Source of the DNA: Pedobacter heparinus DSM 2366
GTDB taxonomy: Bacteria > Bacteroidota > Bacteroidia > Sphingobacteriales > Sphingobacteriaceae
Assembly: GCF_000023825.1 (NCBI RefSeq)
Contig: NC_013061.1
Coordinates: 930,001-994,000, forward strand
Reading direction: 5' to 3'
Length of the DNA: 64,000 nt
The notes beneath the pieces were generated by a model that saw only the letters and a program-made list of their open reading frames with translations, was not told the origin of the DNA and made no database searches. Positions 1 through 9,571 of the stretch are shown here, piece by piece (positions within the stretch are counted from its first letter, which is position 1; the number at the start of each line of letters is the position of its first letter). A program made the translations under genes and the position numbers.

Positions 1-200
1 TAGAAATTGAAACAGATAAGCCATGTGCAGTGCTGATCAAGCACATCAATGGCAAGCAGGTAATTTGGGCTGCCGATCCATTGCAAAAAGAAAAGACTGC
101 AGTGTTGAGCATCAGGGATTTAAAAACAGGAAAAACAAATCGGGTAAAAATTGATTTTCCGCAACAGGAATTTGCAGGTGCAACGGTTGAACTGAAATAG
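1..200 (+). CDS. cslA: Chondroitinase AC (PL8), C-terminal end only
   Basis: This is the last 65 codons of a gene that begins before the window; the open frame runs from base 3 to a TAG at 198-200. The visible peptide is a small beta-rich tail (it contains CAVLIKHINGKQVIWAADP and ends ATVELK). It matches my memory of the C-terminal domain of Pedobacter heparinus chondroitinase AC, a polysaccharide lyase family 8 enzyme that cleaves chondroitin 4- and 6-sulfate by beta-elimination. The catalytic alpha/alpha-barrel is outside the window, so function rests on this tail and on the downstream chondroitinase B locus. No clear terminator follows before the SusC gene, so read-through is possible. Confidence 0.8.
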   Translation, partial: EIETDKPCAVLIKHINGKQVIWAADPLQKEKTAVLSIRDLKTGKTNRVKIDFPQQEFAGATVELK

Positions 201-333
201 AGCCCAATATTAACTGATTATTACCCTTATATAAATTAATCTGTACCCCCTTTTTCCATGGGTTCATGCGCAATTTTGATGGTAGTAATCTAGGGGGATT
301 ATTACGAGAAACCAAATTTTAAACTTTTTAAGT

Positions 334-3300
334 ATGAGAAAGATTTACCTTTTTTTAATGTGTATGATCTGTGCCTTTAGTGTTCTTGCCCAGCAAACAC
401 GAAAGGTTGAAGGGAAGGTGACAGACCAGACCTCGGGCGATCCTTTAATTGGTGTCAGTGTGCTGGTTAAGGGAACTAAAACAGGCGCAACTACGGATAG
501 GGATGGACGTTATGCCATCCAGGTTCCGTCGCAGGGAAACAGCACACTTGTTTTTAGTTATATCGGCTATCTTCAAAGGGAGATGAGCGTAGGCGATAAA
601 GGTGTGGTTAATCTAAGCCTTGCCGAAGATAGTAAAGTGCTGAACGATGTAGTGGTAATTGGTTATGGTACGGTCGCAAAAAGAGATCTTACTGGTGCTG
701 TAGGCAGCGTAAATATGAAAGACCTGCAAAAGGCACCTGTTAAATCTTTTGATGAAGCTTTGGCGGGCCGGGTTGCAGGGGTGCAGGTGGCATCAAACGA
801 CGGGCAGCCTGGTAATTCATTTAACATTGTAGTACGTGGACAAAACTCCATCACTCAGGACAATTCGCCATTATACGTGGTAGATGGTTTTCCTTTGGAG
901 GTATCTAACAACAATGCCATTAATCCTGCAGATATTGAATCTATTGAAGTATTGAAGGATGCATCAGCAACAGCAATTTATGGAGCAAGAGGTGCGAATG
1001 GTGTGATCCTGATCACAACAAAGGGCGGAAAAATAGGTGCGCCTGTTATTTCGTATACCGGTACTGTGGGCTTTCAGCAAAACACAAAAAGAATGGATGT
1101 GATGAGCCCATACGAATTTGTACGGCTGCAGGAAGAGATTGACCCGATCAATACCCCGCTTCTTTATTATAAAGACGGAAAAACACTCGACTCTTATAAA
1201 GACATTAAAGGAATCGACTGGCAGGACCAGGTATTCAGGACGGCCCCTTCAACAGAGCATAACCTGTCTTTAACTGGTGGAACCGAAAAAACACAATATG
1301 TTATATCAGGGTCTATCAATTCCCAGGACGGAGTGATCATCAATTCAGGCTTTAACCGTTACCAGGGCAGAATGGCCATTACTCAAAGAGTTAATGATAA
1401 ACTGAAGGTTTTCGCGAGTATCGATTACAGCAATATCAAGGCCAGCGGTACTATTCCTACTTCCGGAACCAATTCGGCTACCAACAACCTGTTGTATAGT
1501 GTATGGGGCTACAGACCTGTTATGGGATCGGACGGTAACCTGCTGGACCAGCTGTTTGATCCTGATATTGATGGGTTGAATGATTACAGGATAAATCCGG
1601 TATTGTCGTCAAACAACGAATTGCGGAATGCAACAACCAATAATTTACGCATAAACTCTTATGCACAATATGCTTTCAATAAAAACCTGACCCTGAAGGT
1701 TTCGGGTGGTATTTCCAATAACCTGCGCAGAAATGATGTTTTTTATAACAGCCAAACTTATTATGGTGGACCAAGCAGTACCAATAAAGTAAACGGATCT
1801 ATCATTTATACACAAAATACCAGCTGGCTAAATGAAAACATCTTAACTTTTGCCAAAAGATTTAATAAGGTTCACAACCTGAACATAGTAGCAGGTATTA
1901 CCATGCAGGAGGATAAATATTCGCGATATGGTTTGGCTGCTATACAGTTACCGAATGAGTCGGCCGGTTTGGATGGTTTATCTCAGGGTACACCGCTGCC
2001 GGTTACAGCAGAAAGCTCGAACAGCAAGCTGCTCTCTTTTTTAGGCCGGGTTACCTACGATTATAAGTCTAAATATTTATTAAGTGCTTCTTTCAGGGCC
2101 GATGGTTCTTCTAAGTTTTTACCAGGTAAGCGCACCAGTTATTTTCCTTCGGGATCAATTGCCTGGAGAATGAGCAACGAAGACTTTATGAAAGCCCTTC
2201 CATTTGTAAATGATGCCAAACTGAGGGTGGGCTATGGCGTAACCGGTAATAACAGGGTGGGCGATTTCTCTTACCTTTCTGTATTGGGATTCCCTATTGG
2301 TGGGTCTTATGGTTTTAACAACACGGTGAGCATAGGTGCTATTCCTTTAACTTATGGCAACCCTGACCTGAGATGGGAAAGTACAGCCCAGGCCAATATT
2401 GGGTATGACCTGAGCCTGTTTAAGGACAGGATAGGTTTTACTGCCGACGTTTACCGTAAAAGCACTTACGATTTATTGCTGAATGCTGATTTGCCTTATA
2501 CTACCGGTTATGAAACAGCATTTAAAAATATTGGTAAAGTAAGAAACGAAGGCCTTGAATTTACCTTAAACACAAGGAACATCGACAATAAAGATTTTAA
2601 ATGGTCATCCAGTTTTAACATCAGCTTTAACCGTTCAAAGGTAATGGCCCTGAATGCGGGACAATCGTTTAAAACCACACCGATCAGCTGGGAGAATTCC
2701 TATAATGCCACACCATTGTATATTGCAAATGTTGGCCAGCCAATTGCCCAGTTTTATGGCTATGAGTTTGATGGTGTATACCAGTACAGTGATTTTAATG
2801 AAAACAGTCCCGGTGTATTTACACTGAAAGATGATGTGCCAAACAACGGGAATGCGAGAAACAGCATTAAACCTGGCGACATTAAATACAAGGATCTGGA
2901 TGGGAACCTGGTTGTAGATGCTAAAGACCGCAAAGTAATTGGTCGCGGCCAGCCCATTCATGTAGGTGGTTTTACCAATAACTTTACCTATAAAAACTTT
3001 GACCTGAGCGTATTTTTGCAATGGTCTTATGGCAACGATATCTACAACGCCAACAGGATGTTGTTTGAAGGAAATATGCTGGACAAAAAGAACCTGAACC
3101 AGTTTGCGAGCTATGCAGACCGCTGGACACCAGATAACCCAAGCAATACACTTTACAGGGTTAAAGGACAAGGCCCGGCAGTATATTCTTCAAGGGTAAT
3201 AGAAGACGGATCTTTCCTGCGGATCAAAACAGTTTCCCTGGGATACAATTTTAGCGCTGATGTGCTGAAAAGGATTAAACTGAAAAGTCTGAGGGTTTCG

Positions 3301-3450
3301 GCTTCGGGGCAAAATTTATACACTTTTACAAAATATACCGGAATGGATCCTGAAGTATCTGTAAGGAATTCGGCATTGACCCCTGGATTTGATTACTCGG
3401 CTTATCCAAGGGCAAGGGCAGTTGTTTTTAGCCTGAATACTTCATTTTAA
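334..3450 (+). CDS. SusC/RagA-family TonB-dependent transporter
   Basis: A 1038-residue outer-membrane transporter that should import glycosaminoglycan oligosaccharides with energy from TonB. Residues 1-19 are a signal peptide ending VLAQ. Next comes a carboxypeptidase-regulatory-like beta-sandwich (about 25-105, GKVTDQTSGDPLIGVSVLVK), then the plug, introduced by the SusC hallmark VVVIGYGTVAKRDLTGAV (about 107-124) and holding SPLYVVDGFPL and GARGANGVILITTK. The remainder is the 22-strand barrel, ending in an aromatic residue (LNTSF). It lies 18 bases before susD and between the two chondroitinase genes, so the substrate is inferred to be chondroitin or dermatan sulfate fragments. Length and start are normal for the family. 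Confidence 0.95.
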   Translation: MRKIYLFLMCMICAFSVLAQQTRKVEGKVTDQTSGDPLIGVSVLVKGTKTGATTDRDGRYAIQVPSQGNSTLVFSYIGYLQREMSVGDKGVVNLSLAEDSKVLNDVVVIGYGTVAKRDLTGAVGSVNMKDLQKAPVKSFDEALAGRVAGVQVASNDGQPGNSFNIVVRGQNSITQDNSPLYVVDGFPLEVSNNNAINPADIESIEVLKDASATAIYGARGANGVILITTKGGKIGAPVISYTGTVGFQQNTKRMDVMSPYEFVRLQEEIDPINTPLLYYKDGKTLDSYKDIKGIDWQDQVFRTAPSTEHNLSLTGGTEKTQYVISGSINSQDGVIINSGFNRYQGRMAITQRVNDKLKVFASIDYSNIKASGTIPTSGTNSATNNLLYSVWGYRPVMGSDGNLLDQLFDPDIDGLNDYRINPVLSSNNELRNATTNNLRINSYAQYAFNKNLTLKVSGGISNNLRRNDVFYNSQTYYGGPSSTNKVNGSIIYTQNTSWLNENILTFAKRFNKVHNLNIVAGITMQEDKYSRYGLAAIQLPNESAGLDGLSQGTPLPVTAESSNSKLLSFLGRVTYDYKSKYLLSASFRADGSSKFLPGKRTSYFPSGSIAWRMSNEDFMKALPFVNDAKLRVGYGVTGNNRVGDFSYLSVLGFPIGGSYGFNNTVSIGAIPLTYGNPDLRWESTAQANIGYDLSLFKDRIGFTADVYRKSTYDLLLNADLPYTTGYETAFKNIGKVRNEGLEFTLNTRNIDNKDFKWSSSFNISFNRSKVMALNAGQSFKTTPISWENSYNATPLYIANVGQPIAQFYGYEFDGVYQYSDFNENSPGVFTLKDDVPNNGNARNSIKPGDIKYKDLDGNLVVDAKDRKVIGRGQPIHVGGFTNNFTYKNFDLSVFLQWSYGNDIYNANRMLFEGNMLDKKNLNQFASYADRWTPDNPSNTLYRVKGQGPAVYSSRVIEDGSFLRIKTVSLGYNFSADVLKRIKLKSLRVSASGQNLYTFTKYTGMDPEVSVRNSALTPGFDYSAYPRARAVVFSLNTSF

Positions 3451-3468
3451 TTTTAAAAAACTCAAGAT

Positions 3469-5280
3469 ATGAAAGCTTTAAAATATTTATCGATCCTGCT
3501 GATTATAGGATTCAGTTCCTGTAAAAAGTTTTTGGATACCAAGCCTACAACCGCTGCTCCTGAATATTATTATTCTACTGAGTCGGAAATGAATGCCGCC
3601 CTAACTGGTGTTTACGATGTGATGGGTAGTGAAAACGTATATGGAAACTCAATTTTTACCCGGATCACTGCAGCAACAGATGAAAGTTATTACCAGCGTA
3701 ATACCCAGTCGACCGGTATCCAGGTACTAAACTTTGATGCATCAGATACCGATGTAAGGCTATTATGGAAGTCCCTTTATGAAGGGATTGAACGGGCCAA
3801 TCTGGTGCTGGCAAATATCAATAAACCTGCAATGGATGAAACAAAAAGAGGGGCAATAGAAGGCGAAGCCTTATTTTTAAGGGCGTATTATCATTTTTTA
3901 CTGGTAAGCAACTGGGGCGATGTGCCTTTGATCATCAAACCTACCAGCTCTATCACCACTACAGATGTGGCCCGTACACCTGCTAAAGAGGTGTATAATC
4001 AGATTATTGCAGATATGACAAAGGCCGAAGGACTGGTCAAATCTATTTCTGATATTGGTTTTGGTGGCAGGGTAAGCAAAAGTGCAGTTCAGGGCATCCT
4101 GGCCAGAGTAAATCTGTATATGGCTGGTGCCCCTGTAAATGATGTTTCCAGGTATGCAGAAGCATTGAAATGGGCAAGGAAAGTGGTTTCCACAGTTGGT
4201 TTACATAGTTTAAACAACGACTATAAGCAAATTTTTATCAATTATGCCCAGGATAAGTACGATGTTAAGGAAAGCATCTGGGAAGTTGAGTTCTGGGGTA
4301 ACCGCATCGGCAACGCCTATACAGAAGCAGGTAGGGTAGGTAATACCAACGGTATTTTATGTTCTAATGAAAAAGAAGGTTATAGCTATGGTTTTATTGC
4401 TGCTACACCTACTTTGTTTAAATTGTATGAAGCTGGCGACCTGCGCAGGGATTGGGCAATTGCGCCATTTAAATATGTGGGAGCCACTACTGCCAGAACA
4501 AACTGGACACCTGCAGAAATCTATCAGCGCAATACCGGCAAATTCAGAAGGGAATATGAGTTGCTTGAAAAGCAAAAAAACTATACACCTGAAAATTTTC
4601 CTTTATTACGCTATGCGGATGTATTGCTGATGCTTGCCGAGGCTGCAAACTATGTAGACGGGCCAACAACAGAGGTCATTGATGCCATCAACCAGGTAAG
4701 AAAAAGGGCTTTTGGTAAAGTACTGGCTGGCGAACAGGTCCGCAGCATTAACGTTACTAACGGCGGTACAGGTTATTTAGCTACTAATTTACCTACTGTT
4801 ACCATTAGTGGTGGTGGTGCTACACGTAATGCAACAGCTACTGTAACCATAACAAGTGGTAAAATTACAGCCATAACCCTTACAGACAATGGTGCTTTTT
4901 ATACTTCTGCACCTACGGTAACGATATCTGGTGGCGCCGGTAGCGGTGCTGTGGCAACAGCTACCATTTCTGTTGCCAATGATGAAGTGCTTAAACCAGC
5001 TCAAACAGCATCTAAAGCAGCTTTACTGACAGTAATTAAAAATGAAAGGGCCAAAGAACTTTGCTTTGAAGCTTTACGCCGGAATGACCTGATCCGCTGG
5101 GGTGATTTCATGACCAATATCCAAAGTACAGCCGCAGAAATTACTGCAGGTGCACCAACGGCATTTAAATATGCAGCTCTTGCAGGCAACAATGCCAACG
5201 TCAGACACCTGTTGTTGCCGGTACCATTATATGAAACTTCTGTAAATCCGGCTTTGCTGCCTAACAATACAGGCTGGTAA
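3469..5280 (+). CDS. SusD/RagB-family nutrient-binding lipoprotein with inserted repeat domain
   Basis: A 603-residue surface lipoprotein, partner of the preceding SusC. The signal peptide ends in a lipobox (GFSSC, Cys19) followed by KKFLDTKPTT, the usual SusD start. The TPR-like core is seen in GEALFLRAYYHFLLV (about 135-149) and the C-terminal SusD motif in NERAKELCFEALRRNDLIRWG (about 524-544, split here only by naming). Between INQVRKRAFG and that motif lies about 80 extra residues (about 424-506) made of two similar Thr/Gly-rich beta repeats, reported separately. Apart from this insert it is an ordinary SusD; expected ligand is chondroitin/dermatan sulfate oligosaccharide. It ends 19 bases before cslB. 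Confidence 0.93.
   Translation: MKALKYLSILLIIGFSSCKKFLDTKPTTAAPEYYYSTESEMNAALTGVYDVMGSENVYGNSIFTRITAATDESYYQRNTQSTGIQVLNFDASDTDVRLLWKSLYEGIERANLVLANINKPAMDETKRGAIEGEALFLRAYYHFLLVSNWGDVPLIIKPTSSITTTDVARTPAKEVYNQIIADMTKAEGLVKSISDIGFGGRVSKSAVQGILARVNLYMAGAPVNDVSRYAEALKWARKVVSTVGLHSLNNDYKQIFINYAQDKYDVKESIWEVEFWGNRIGNAYTEAGRVGNTNGILCSNEKEGYSYGFIAATPTLFKLYEAGDLRRDWAIAPFKYVGATTARTNWTPAEIYQRNTGKFRREYELLEKQKNYTPENFPLLRYADVLLMLAEAANYVDGPTTEVIDAINQVRKRAFGKVLAGEQVRSINVTNGGTGYLATNLPTVTISGGGATRNATATVTITSGKITAITLTDNGAFYTSAPTVTISGGAGSGAVATATISVANDEVLKPAQTASKAALLTVIKNERAKELCFEALRRNDLIRWGDFMTNIQSTAAEITAGAPTAFKYAALAGNNANVRHLLLPVPLYETSVNPALLPNNTGW
4738..4986 (+). repeat. Tandem beta-repeat domain inserted in SusD
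   Basis: About 83 codons inside the SusD gene encode two imperfect repeats of roughly 38-40 residues. The first reads INVTNGGTGY, then LPTVTISGGG, then ATATVTI. The second reads ITLTDNGAFY, then APTVTISGGAGSG, then VATATIS. PTVTISGG is exact in both. The composition (Thr, Gly, Ala, Val) differs sharply from the surrounding alpha-helical SusD core. Such repeats look like those of bacterial and phage surface proteins; that comparison is from memory. Confidence 0.8.
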
Positions 5281-5299
5281 TACTGGTTAAGAAAATTGG

Positions 5300-6820
5300 A
5301 TGAAGATGCTGAATAAACTAGCCGGATACTTATTGCCGATCATGGTGCTGCTGAATGTGGCACCATGCTTAGGTCAGGTTGTTGCTTCAAATGAAACTTT
5401 ATACCAGGTTGTAAAGGAGGTAAAACCCGGTGGTCTGGTACAGATTGCCGATGGGACTTATAAAGATGTTCAGCTGATTGTCAGCAATTCAGGAAAATCT
5501 GGTTTGCCCATCACTATTAAAGCCCTGAACCCGGGTAAGGTTTTTTTTACCGGAGATGCTAAAGTAGAGCTGAGGGGCGAGCACCTGATACTGGAAGGCA
5601 TCTGGTTTAAAGACGGGAACAGAGCTATTCAGGCATGGAAATCACATGGACCCGGATTGGTGGCTATATATGGTAGCTATAACCGCATTACCGCATGTGT
5701 ATTTGATTGTTTTGATGAAGCCAATTCTGCTTACATTACTACTTCGCTTACCGAAGACGGAAAGGTACCTCAACATTGCCGCATAGACCATTGCAGTTTT
5801 ACCGATAAGATCACTTTTGACCAGGTAATTAACCTGAACAATACAGCCAGAGCTATTAAAGACGGTTCGGTGGGAGGACCGGCGATGTACCATCGTGTTG
5901 ATCACTGTTTTTTTTCCAATCCGCAAAAACCGGGTAATGCCGGAGGGGGAATCAGGATTGGCTATTACCGTAATGATATAGGCCGTTGTCTGGTAGACTC
6001 TAACCTGTTTATGCGTCAGGATTCGGAAGCAGAGATCATCACCAGCAAATCGCAGGAAAATGTTTATTATGGTAATACTTACCTGAATTGCCAGGGCACC
6101 ATGAACTTTCGTCACGGTGATCATCAGGTGGCCATTAACAATTTTTATATAGGCAATGACCAGCGATTTGGATACGGGGGAATGTTTGTTTGGGGAAGCA
6201 GGCATGTCATAGCCTGTAATTATTTTGAGCTGTCCGAAACCATAAAGTCGAGGGGGAACGCCGCATTGTATTTAAACCCCGGTGCTATGGCTTCGGAGCA
6301 TGCTCTTGCTTTCGATATGTTGATAGCCAACAACGCTTTCATCAATGTAAATGGGTATGCCATCCATTTTAATCCATTGGATGAGCGCAGAAAAGAATAT
6401 TGTGCAGCCAATAGGCTTAAGTTCGAAACCCCGCACCAGCTAATGTTAAAAGGCAATCTTTTCTTTAAGGATAAACCTTATGTTTACCCATTTTTTAAAG
6501 ATGATTATTTTATAGCAGGGAAAAATAGCTGGACTGGTAATGTAGCCTTAGGTGTGGAAAAGGGAATCCCTGTTAACATTTCGGCCAATAGGTCTGCCTA
6601 TAAGCCGGTAAAAATTAAAGATATCCAGCCCATAGAAGGAATCGCTCTTGATCTCAATGCGCTGATCAGCAAAGGCATTACAGGAAAGCCCCTTAGCTGG
6701 GATGAAGTAAGGCCCTACTGGTTAAAAGAAATGCCCGGGACGTATGCTTTAACGGCCAGGCTTTCTGCAGATAGGGCTGCAAAGTTTAAAGCCGTAATTA
6801 AAAGAAATAAAGAGCACTGA
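5300..6820 (+). CDS. cslB: Chondroitinase B (dermatan sulfate lyase, PL6)
   Basis: Secreted polysaccharide lyase family 6 enzyme that cleaves dermatan sulfate (chondroitin sulfate B) at iduronate by calcium-dependent beta-elimination. The 506-residue length, signal peptide and mature start at Gln26 agree with the Pedobacter heparinus enzyme of known structure. The published catalytic groups are all in place: Asn213, Glu243 and Glu245 (calcium), Lys250 (base), Arg271 (acid), plus His272, Arg184 and Arg318. The fold is a right-handed parallel beta-helix. The start at 5300 gives the known signal peptide ([13 protein letters not shown]). It lies 19 bases after susD and 44 before the GH88 gene, so the four genes look like one transcription unit. 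The identification is very secure, from recalled sequence rather than a search. Confidence 0.98.
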
Positions 6821-6864
6821 GATAGATCATCCCGGTGAATTGATAACCTATAAAACAAATACAA

Positions 6865-8136
6865 ATGAAACCAATCAATTTCAATGGTAAAAGGCGTAGC
6901 CTTCTACTGGCTTCTGCGCTTGCTGTCTCGGTATCGGCTTCTGCATTTTTATGGCTTTCGCCGAAGACGGAACTGATCAAAAAAGATTTTACCGTTGCAG
7001 AAAAACAATATACCCAGCTGCTCAAAACATCAACAGATCTTACAGCTTTTCCCCGCACGACAAACAAGGATGGCTCAGTAAAGACGACCGATGTTTGGGA
7101 TTGGACACAAGGTTTTTTTGCAGGTAGCTTGTGGTATATTTATGAATATACGAATAAACCGGAATGGAAAGCTGCAGCGACCAAATGGACAGAAGCATTG
7201 GAGCAGGCACAATTTTTAACGCAGCACCATGATGTGGGTTTTGTGATGTACTGTTCTTATGGCAATGCCATGAAGTTTGAAAAAGACCCTGTGAAGTTAG
7301 CACAATACAATAAAATATTGATCCAGTCGGCCGAATCGGCTTTAACCCGCTTTGATCCTAAAGTAGGCTTAATTAAATCCTGGAATGCTAAAAAATCATG
7401 GGACAATAAAACGACCTGGCAATACCCAGTGATCATAGACAATATGATGAACCTGGAGATGCTTTGTTATGTGTCTAAGTTAACAGGTAATCCGAAATAT
7501 AAGGATGTGGCCATCAGTCATGCCTTAAACACCATGAAAAATCATTTCAGACCCGATTTCAGTACTTATCATGTAGTAGATTATGCGCCTGATGGAAAAG
7601 TGCTGCACCAGCAAACCAATCAGGGCTACGCAGATAACTCTACCTGGTCGAGGGGACAGGGATGGGCCATATATGGTTTCACTATGATGTACAGGGAAAC
7701 GAAAGATAAACGTTTTCTGGAGGCAGCTCAAAAAGCGGCCGATTTTTACATCAGCCACCCTAATTTGCCAAAAGATAAAATTCCTTACTGGGATTTTAAT
7801 GCAGGACAAAAAGGTTATACTCCGGATTTTGATTACAATGCCAATAAGCTGTCTTATATTCCGCGTGATGCTTCGGCCGGGGCATTGACCGCATCTGGCT
7901 TGCTGGAATTAAGTACTTTTGCTAAAAACGGAAATAAGTATTTCAAATCTGCGGAGCAGATGCTGAAATCTTTATCCGGAAGTGAATACCTGGCTAAACC
8001 AGGTACCAATTCAGGTTTTATCCTGAAGCATTCAGTAGGCAGTCTGCCACATAATTCTGAAATTGACGTACCCTTAATTTATGCCGATTATTACTTTTTA
8101 GAAGCCTTGCTGAGGTATCAGAAATTGCAGGGTTAA
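6865..8136 (+). CDS. Unsaturated glucuronyl hydrolase (GH88)
   Basis: A 423-residue glycoside hydrolase family 88 protein. These enzymes remove the 4,5-unsaturated uronic acid from lyase-made disaccharides by hydrating the double bond. The two conserved aspartates are visible: Asp123 in HHDVGF and Asp192 in VIIDNMMNLEML; STWSRGQGWAIYGF is also characteristic. The fold is an alpha6/alpha6 barrel. The N-terminus (KRRSLLLASALAVSVSASAF) looks like a signal or anchor, placing it in the periplasm. It completes the breakdown begun by cslA and cslB: lyases make unsaturated disaccharides, SusC/D imports them, this enzyme splits them. No sulfatase is encoded in the visible part of the locus. A strong terminator follows at 8154. 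Confidence 0.93.
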   Translation: MKPINFNGKRRSLLLASALAVSVSASAFLWLSPKTELIKKDFTVAEKQYTQLLKTSTDLTAFPRTTNKDGSVKTTDVWDWTQGFFAGSLWYIYEYTNKPEWKAAATKWTEALEQAQFLTQHHDVGFVMYCSYGNAMKFEKDPVKLAQYNKILIQSAESALTRFDPKVGLIKSWNAKKSWDNKTTWQYPVIIDNMMNLEMLCYVSKLTGNPKYKDVAISHALNTMKNHFRPDFSTYHVVDYAPDGKVLHQQTNQGYADNSTWSRGQGWAIYGFTMMYRETKDKRFLEAAQKAADFYISHPNLPKDKIPYWDFNAGQKGYTPDFDYNANKLSYIPRDASAGALTASGLLELSTFAKNGNKYFKSAEQMLKSLSGSEYLAKPGTNSGFILKHSVGSLPHNSEIDVPLIYADYYFLEALLRYQKLQG

Positions 8137-8153
8137 ACTTTGCTGAAGCAATG

Positions 8154-8186
8154 AAGGCGAGGTATAAAAATACCTCGCCTTTTTTG
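8154..8186 (+). terminator. Rho-independent terminator after the GH88 gene
   Basis: A perfect 10-bp stem (GGCGAGGTAT, 8156-8165, paired with ATACCTCGCC, 8170-8179) with a four-base loop and a following T run. It closes the chondroitin locus and separates it from the histidine kinase gene. Confidence 0.9.
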
Positions 8187-8367
8187 TTTGGGGCAAATAA
8201 ACTTGTTTTTGTAACCTGATTCCACCTTTGTTCGGGGATGATTCGGCCTTTGTTCTCAAAATTACCTTTTTGCGAAGAAAAGGCCGAACCATAGGATAAT
8301 CAAGAACGAAGGAGGGAGCTAAAATGTGATAAATTATTACGTTCTTTATGCGTTACAAAAATTGATC

Positions 8368-9558
8368 ATGGAAACTGTTAACATCCTGGACGATCTTAAT
8401 GCTACCGCCCGCATTGCTGCAATAGATTCAATATTGGAAATTATTTGCCGCGCTACTGGTATGGGCTTTGCCGCAGTGGCAAGGGTTACCGAAACGCAAT
8501 GGGTAGCCTGTGCGGTAAAAGATGAAATCAGTTTTGGATTGAAACCGGGAGGGGAATTGGTATTGGAAACTACCATCTGTAATGAGATCCGCAGGCACCA
8601 CGAGGTAGTTGTGATTGATCATGTAGCCATAGACGCTGCTTTTGCAGATCATCATACACCAAAAATGTATGGTTTTCAAAGCTATATCTCTATGCCGATT
8701 ATGTTAAGTAACGGCACTTTCTTTGGCACACTGTGTGCCATCGACCCCTTGCCCCGAAAACTCAGGAATGAACAGATCATGGGTATGTTTAAGAACTTTG
8801 CAGAACTGATTGCGGTACAGCTGGAAGCTCAGGAAAGGGTTGATGATACAAGGTCCAGTTTACTTGAGGAAAGAAAAACCTCTGAACTCAGGGAGCAGTT
8901 TATTGCTATTCTTGGTCATGACCTGCGTAATCCTGTAGGGGCGGTATCGAATGCTGCACAGCTCTTACTCAGGATGCCGCTGGACGACCGGATGAGAAGA
9001 CTTGCAGGTATCATACAAGATTCTTCCTTGCGCATTAAGGGGTTGATTGAAAATATTCTTGATTTCGCCAGAGGCCGGCTTGGCGAAGGGATCCAGGTTA
9101 ATTTCAAACCAGAACGTTCATTGGGAACAATGCTTTTTAACGTCATTACAGAACTCCAGCTCAGCTATCCCGACAGGAGTATTGAAACTGATTTCAGGTT
9201 AAGTTCAGTGGTAAGCTGCGATGGGTTAAGGATAGCCCAGCTGTTTTCAAACTTGTTGGGAAATGCATTAAGTCATGGCGATCCGGAGCAACCTGTTAAA
9301 ATCAGTGCGGTTACAGGGCAGGAAATATTTACACTTTGTGTGTCCAATTTTGGAGAAGAGATTTCCCCGGCAGCTATGGGACGTCTTTTTCAGCCTTTTT
9401 CCCGCGGTGAAGTAAGACCAGGGCATGACGGCCTTGGGCTAGGGCTTTTCATTTCTTCAGAAATTGCGAAAGCACATGGAGGGACACTTGAGGTCGTGTC
9501 GGAAAACTATCAAACATCTTTTACTTTGAAAATCCCATTGGTTAAGGAACTGGACTAA
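8368..9558 (+). CDS. GAF-domain sensor histidine kinase
   Basis: A soluble 396-residue histidine kinase. With the ATG at 8368, residues about 15-155 form a GAF sensor domain (ending FFGTLCAIDP, a typical GAF motif); residues about 175-240 are the HisKA dimerisation domain with His184 in GHDLRNPVGAV. The ATP-binding domain follows, with the N box (NLLGNALSHGD) and G box (GLGLGLFIS). There is no membrane segment, so it senses a cytoplasmic signal. An in-frame GTG at 8326, 8 bases after GGAGGGAG, would add 14 residues that do not look like part of the domain; I prefer 8368. Next come a DisA_N-like protein and a lone receiver, suggesting a short signalling circuit. Confidence 0.88.
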   Translation: METVNILDDLNATARIAAIDSILEIICRATGMGFAAVARVTETQWVACAVKDEISFGLKPGGELVLETTICNEIRRHHEVVVIDHVAIDAAFADHHTPKMYGFQSYISMPIMLSNGTFFGTLCAIDPLPRKLRNEQIMGMFKNFAELIAVQLEAQERVDDTRSSLLEERKTSELREQFIAILGHDLRNPVGAVSNAAQLLLRMPLDDRMRRLAGIIQDSSLRIKGLIENILDFARGRLGEGIQVNFKPERSLGTMLFNVITELQLSYPDRSIETDFRLSSVVSCDGLRIAQLFSNLLGNALSHGDPEQPVKISAVTGQEIFTLCVSNFGEEISPAAMGRLFQPFSRGEVRPGHDGLGLGLFISSEIAKAHGGTLEVVSENYQTSFTLKIPLVKELD

Positions 9559-9571
9559 CTTACAATAAAAT

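Noticed and set aside
2635-3171. A 178-codon minus-strand open frame inside the SusC gene
   Set aside because: It lies wholly antisense to a well-conserved transporter, has no family resemblance and no promoter.
5642-6205. A 187-codon minus-strand frame inside cslB
   Set aside because: It is antisense to a gene with a known structure; no independent signals.
8326-8367. GTG start 14 codons before the kinase ATG, preceded by GGAGGGAG
   Set aside because: The extra residues are not domain-like, and purine-rich stretches are weak evidence in a phylum with little SD use. It is kept as an alternative only.
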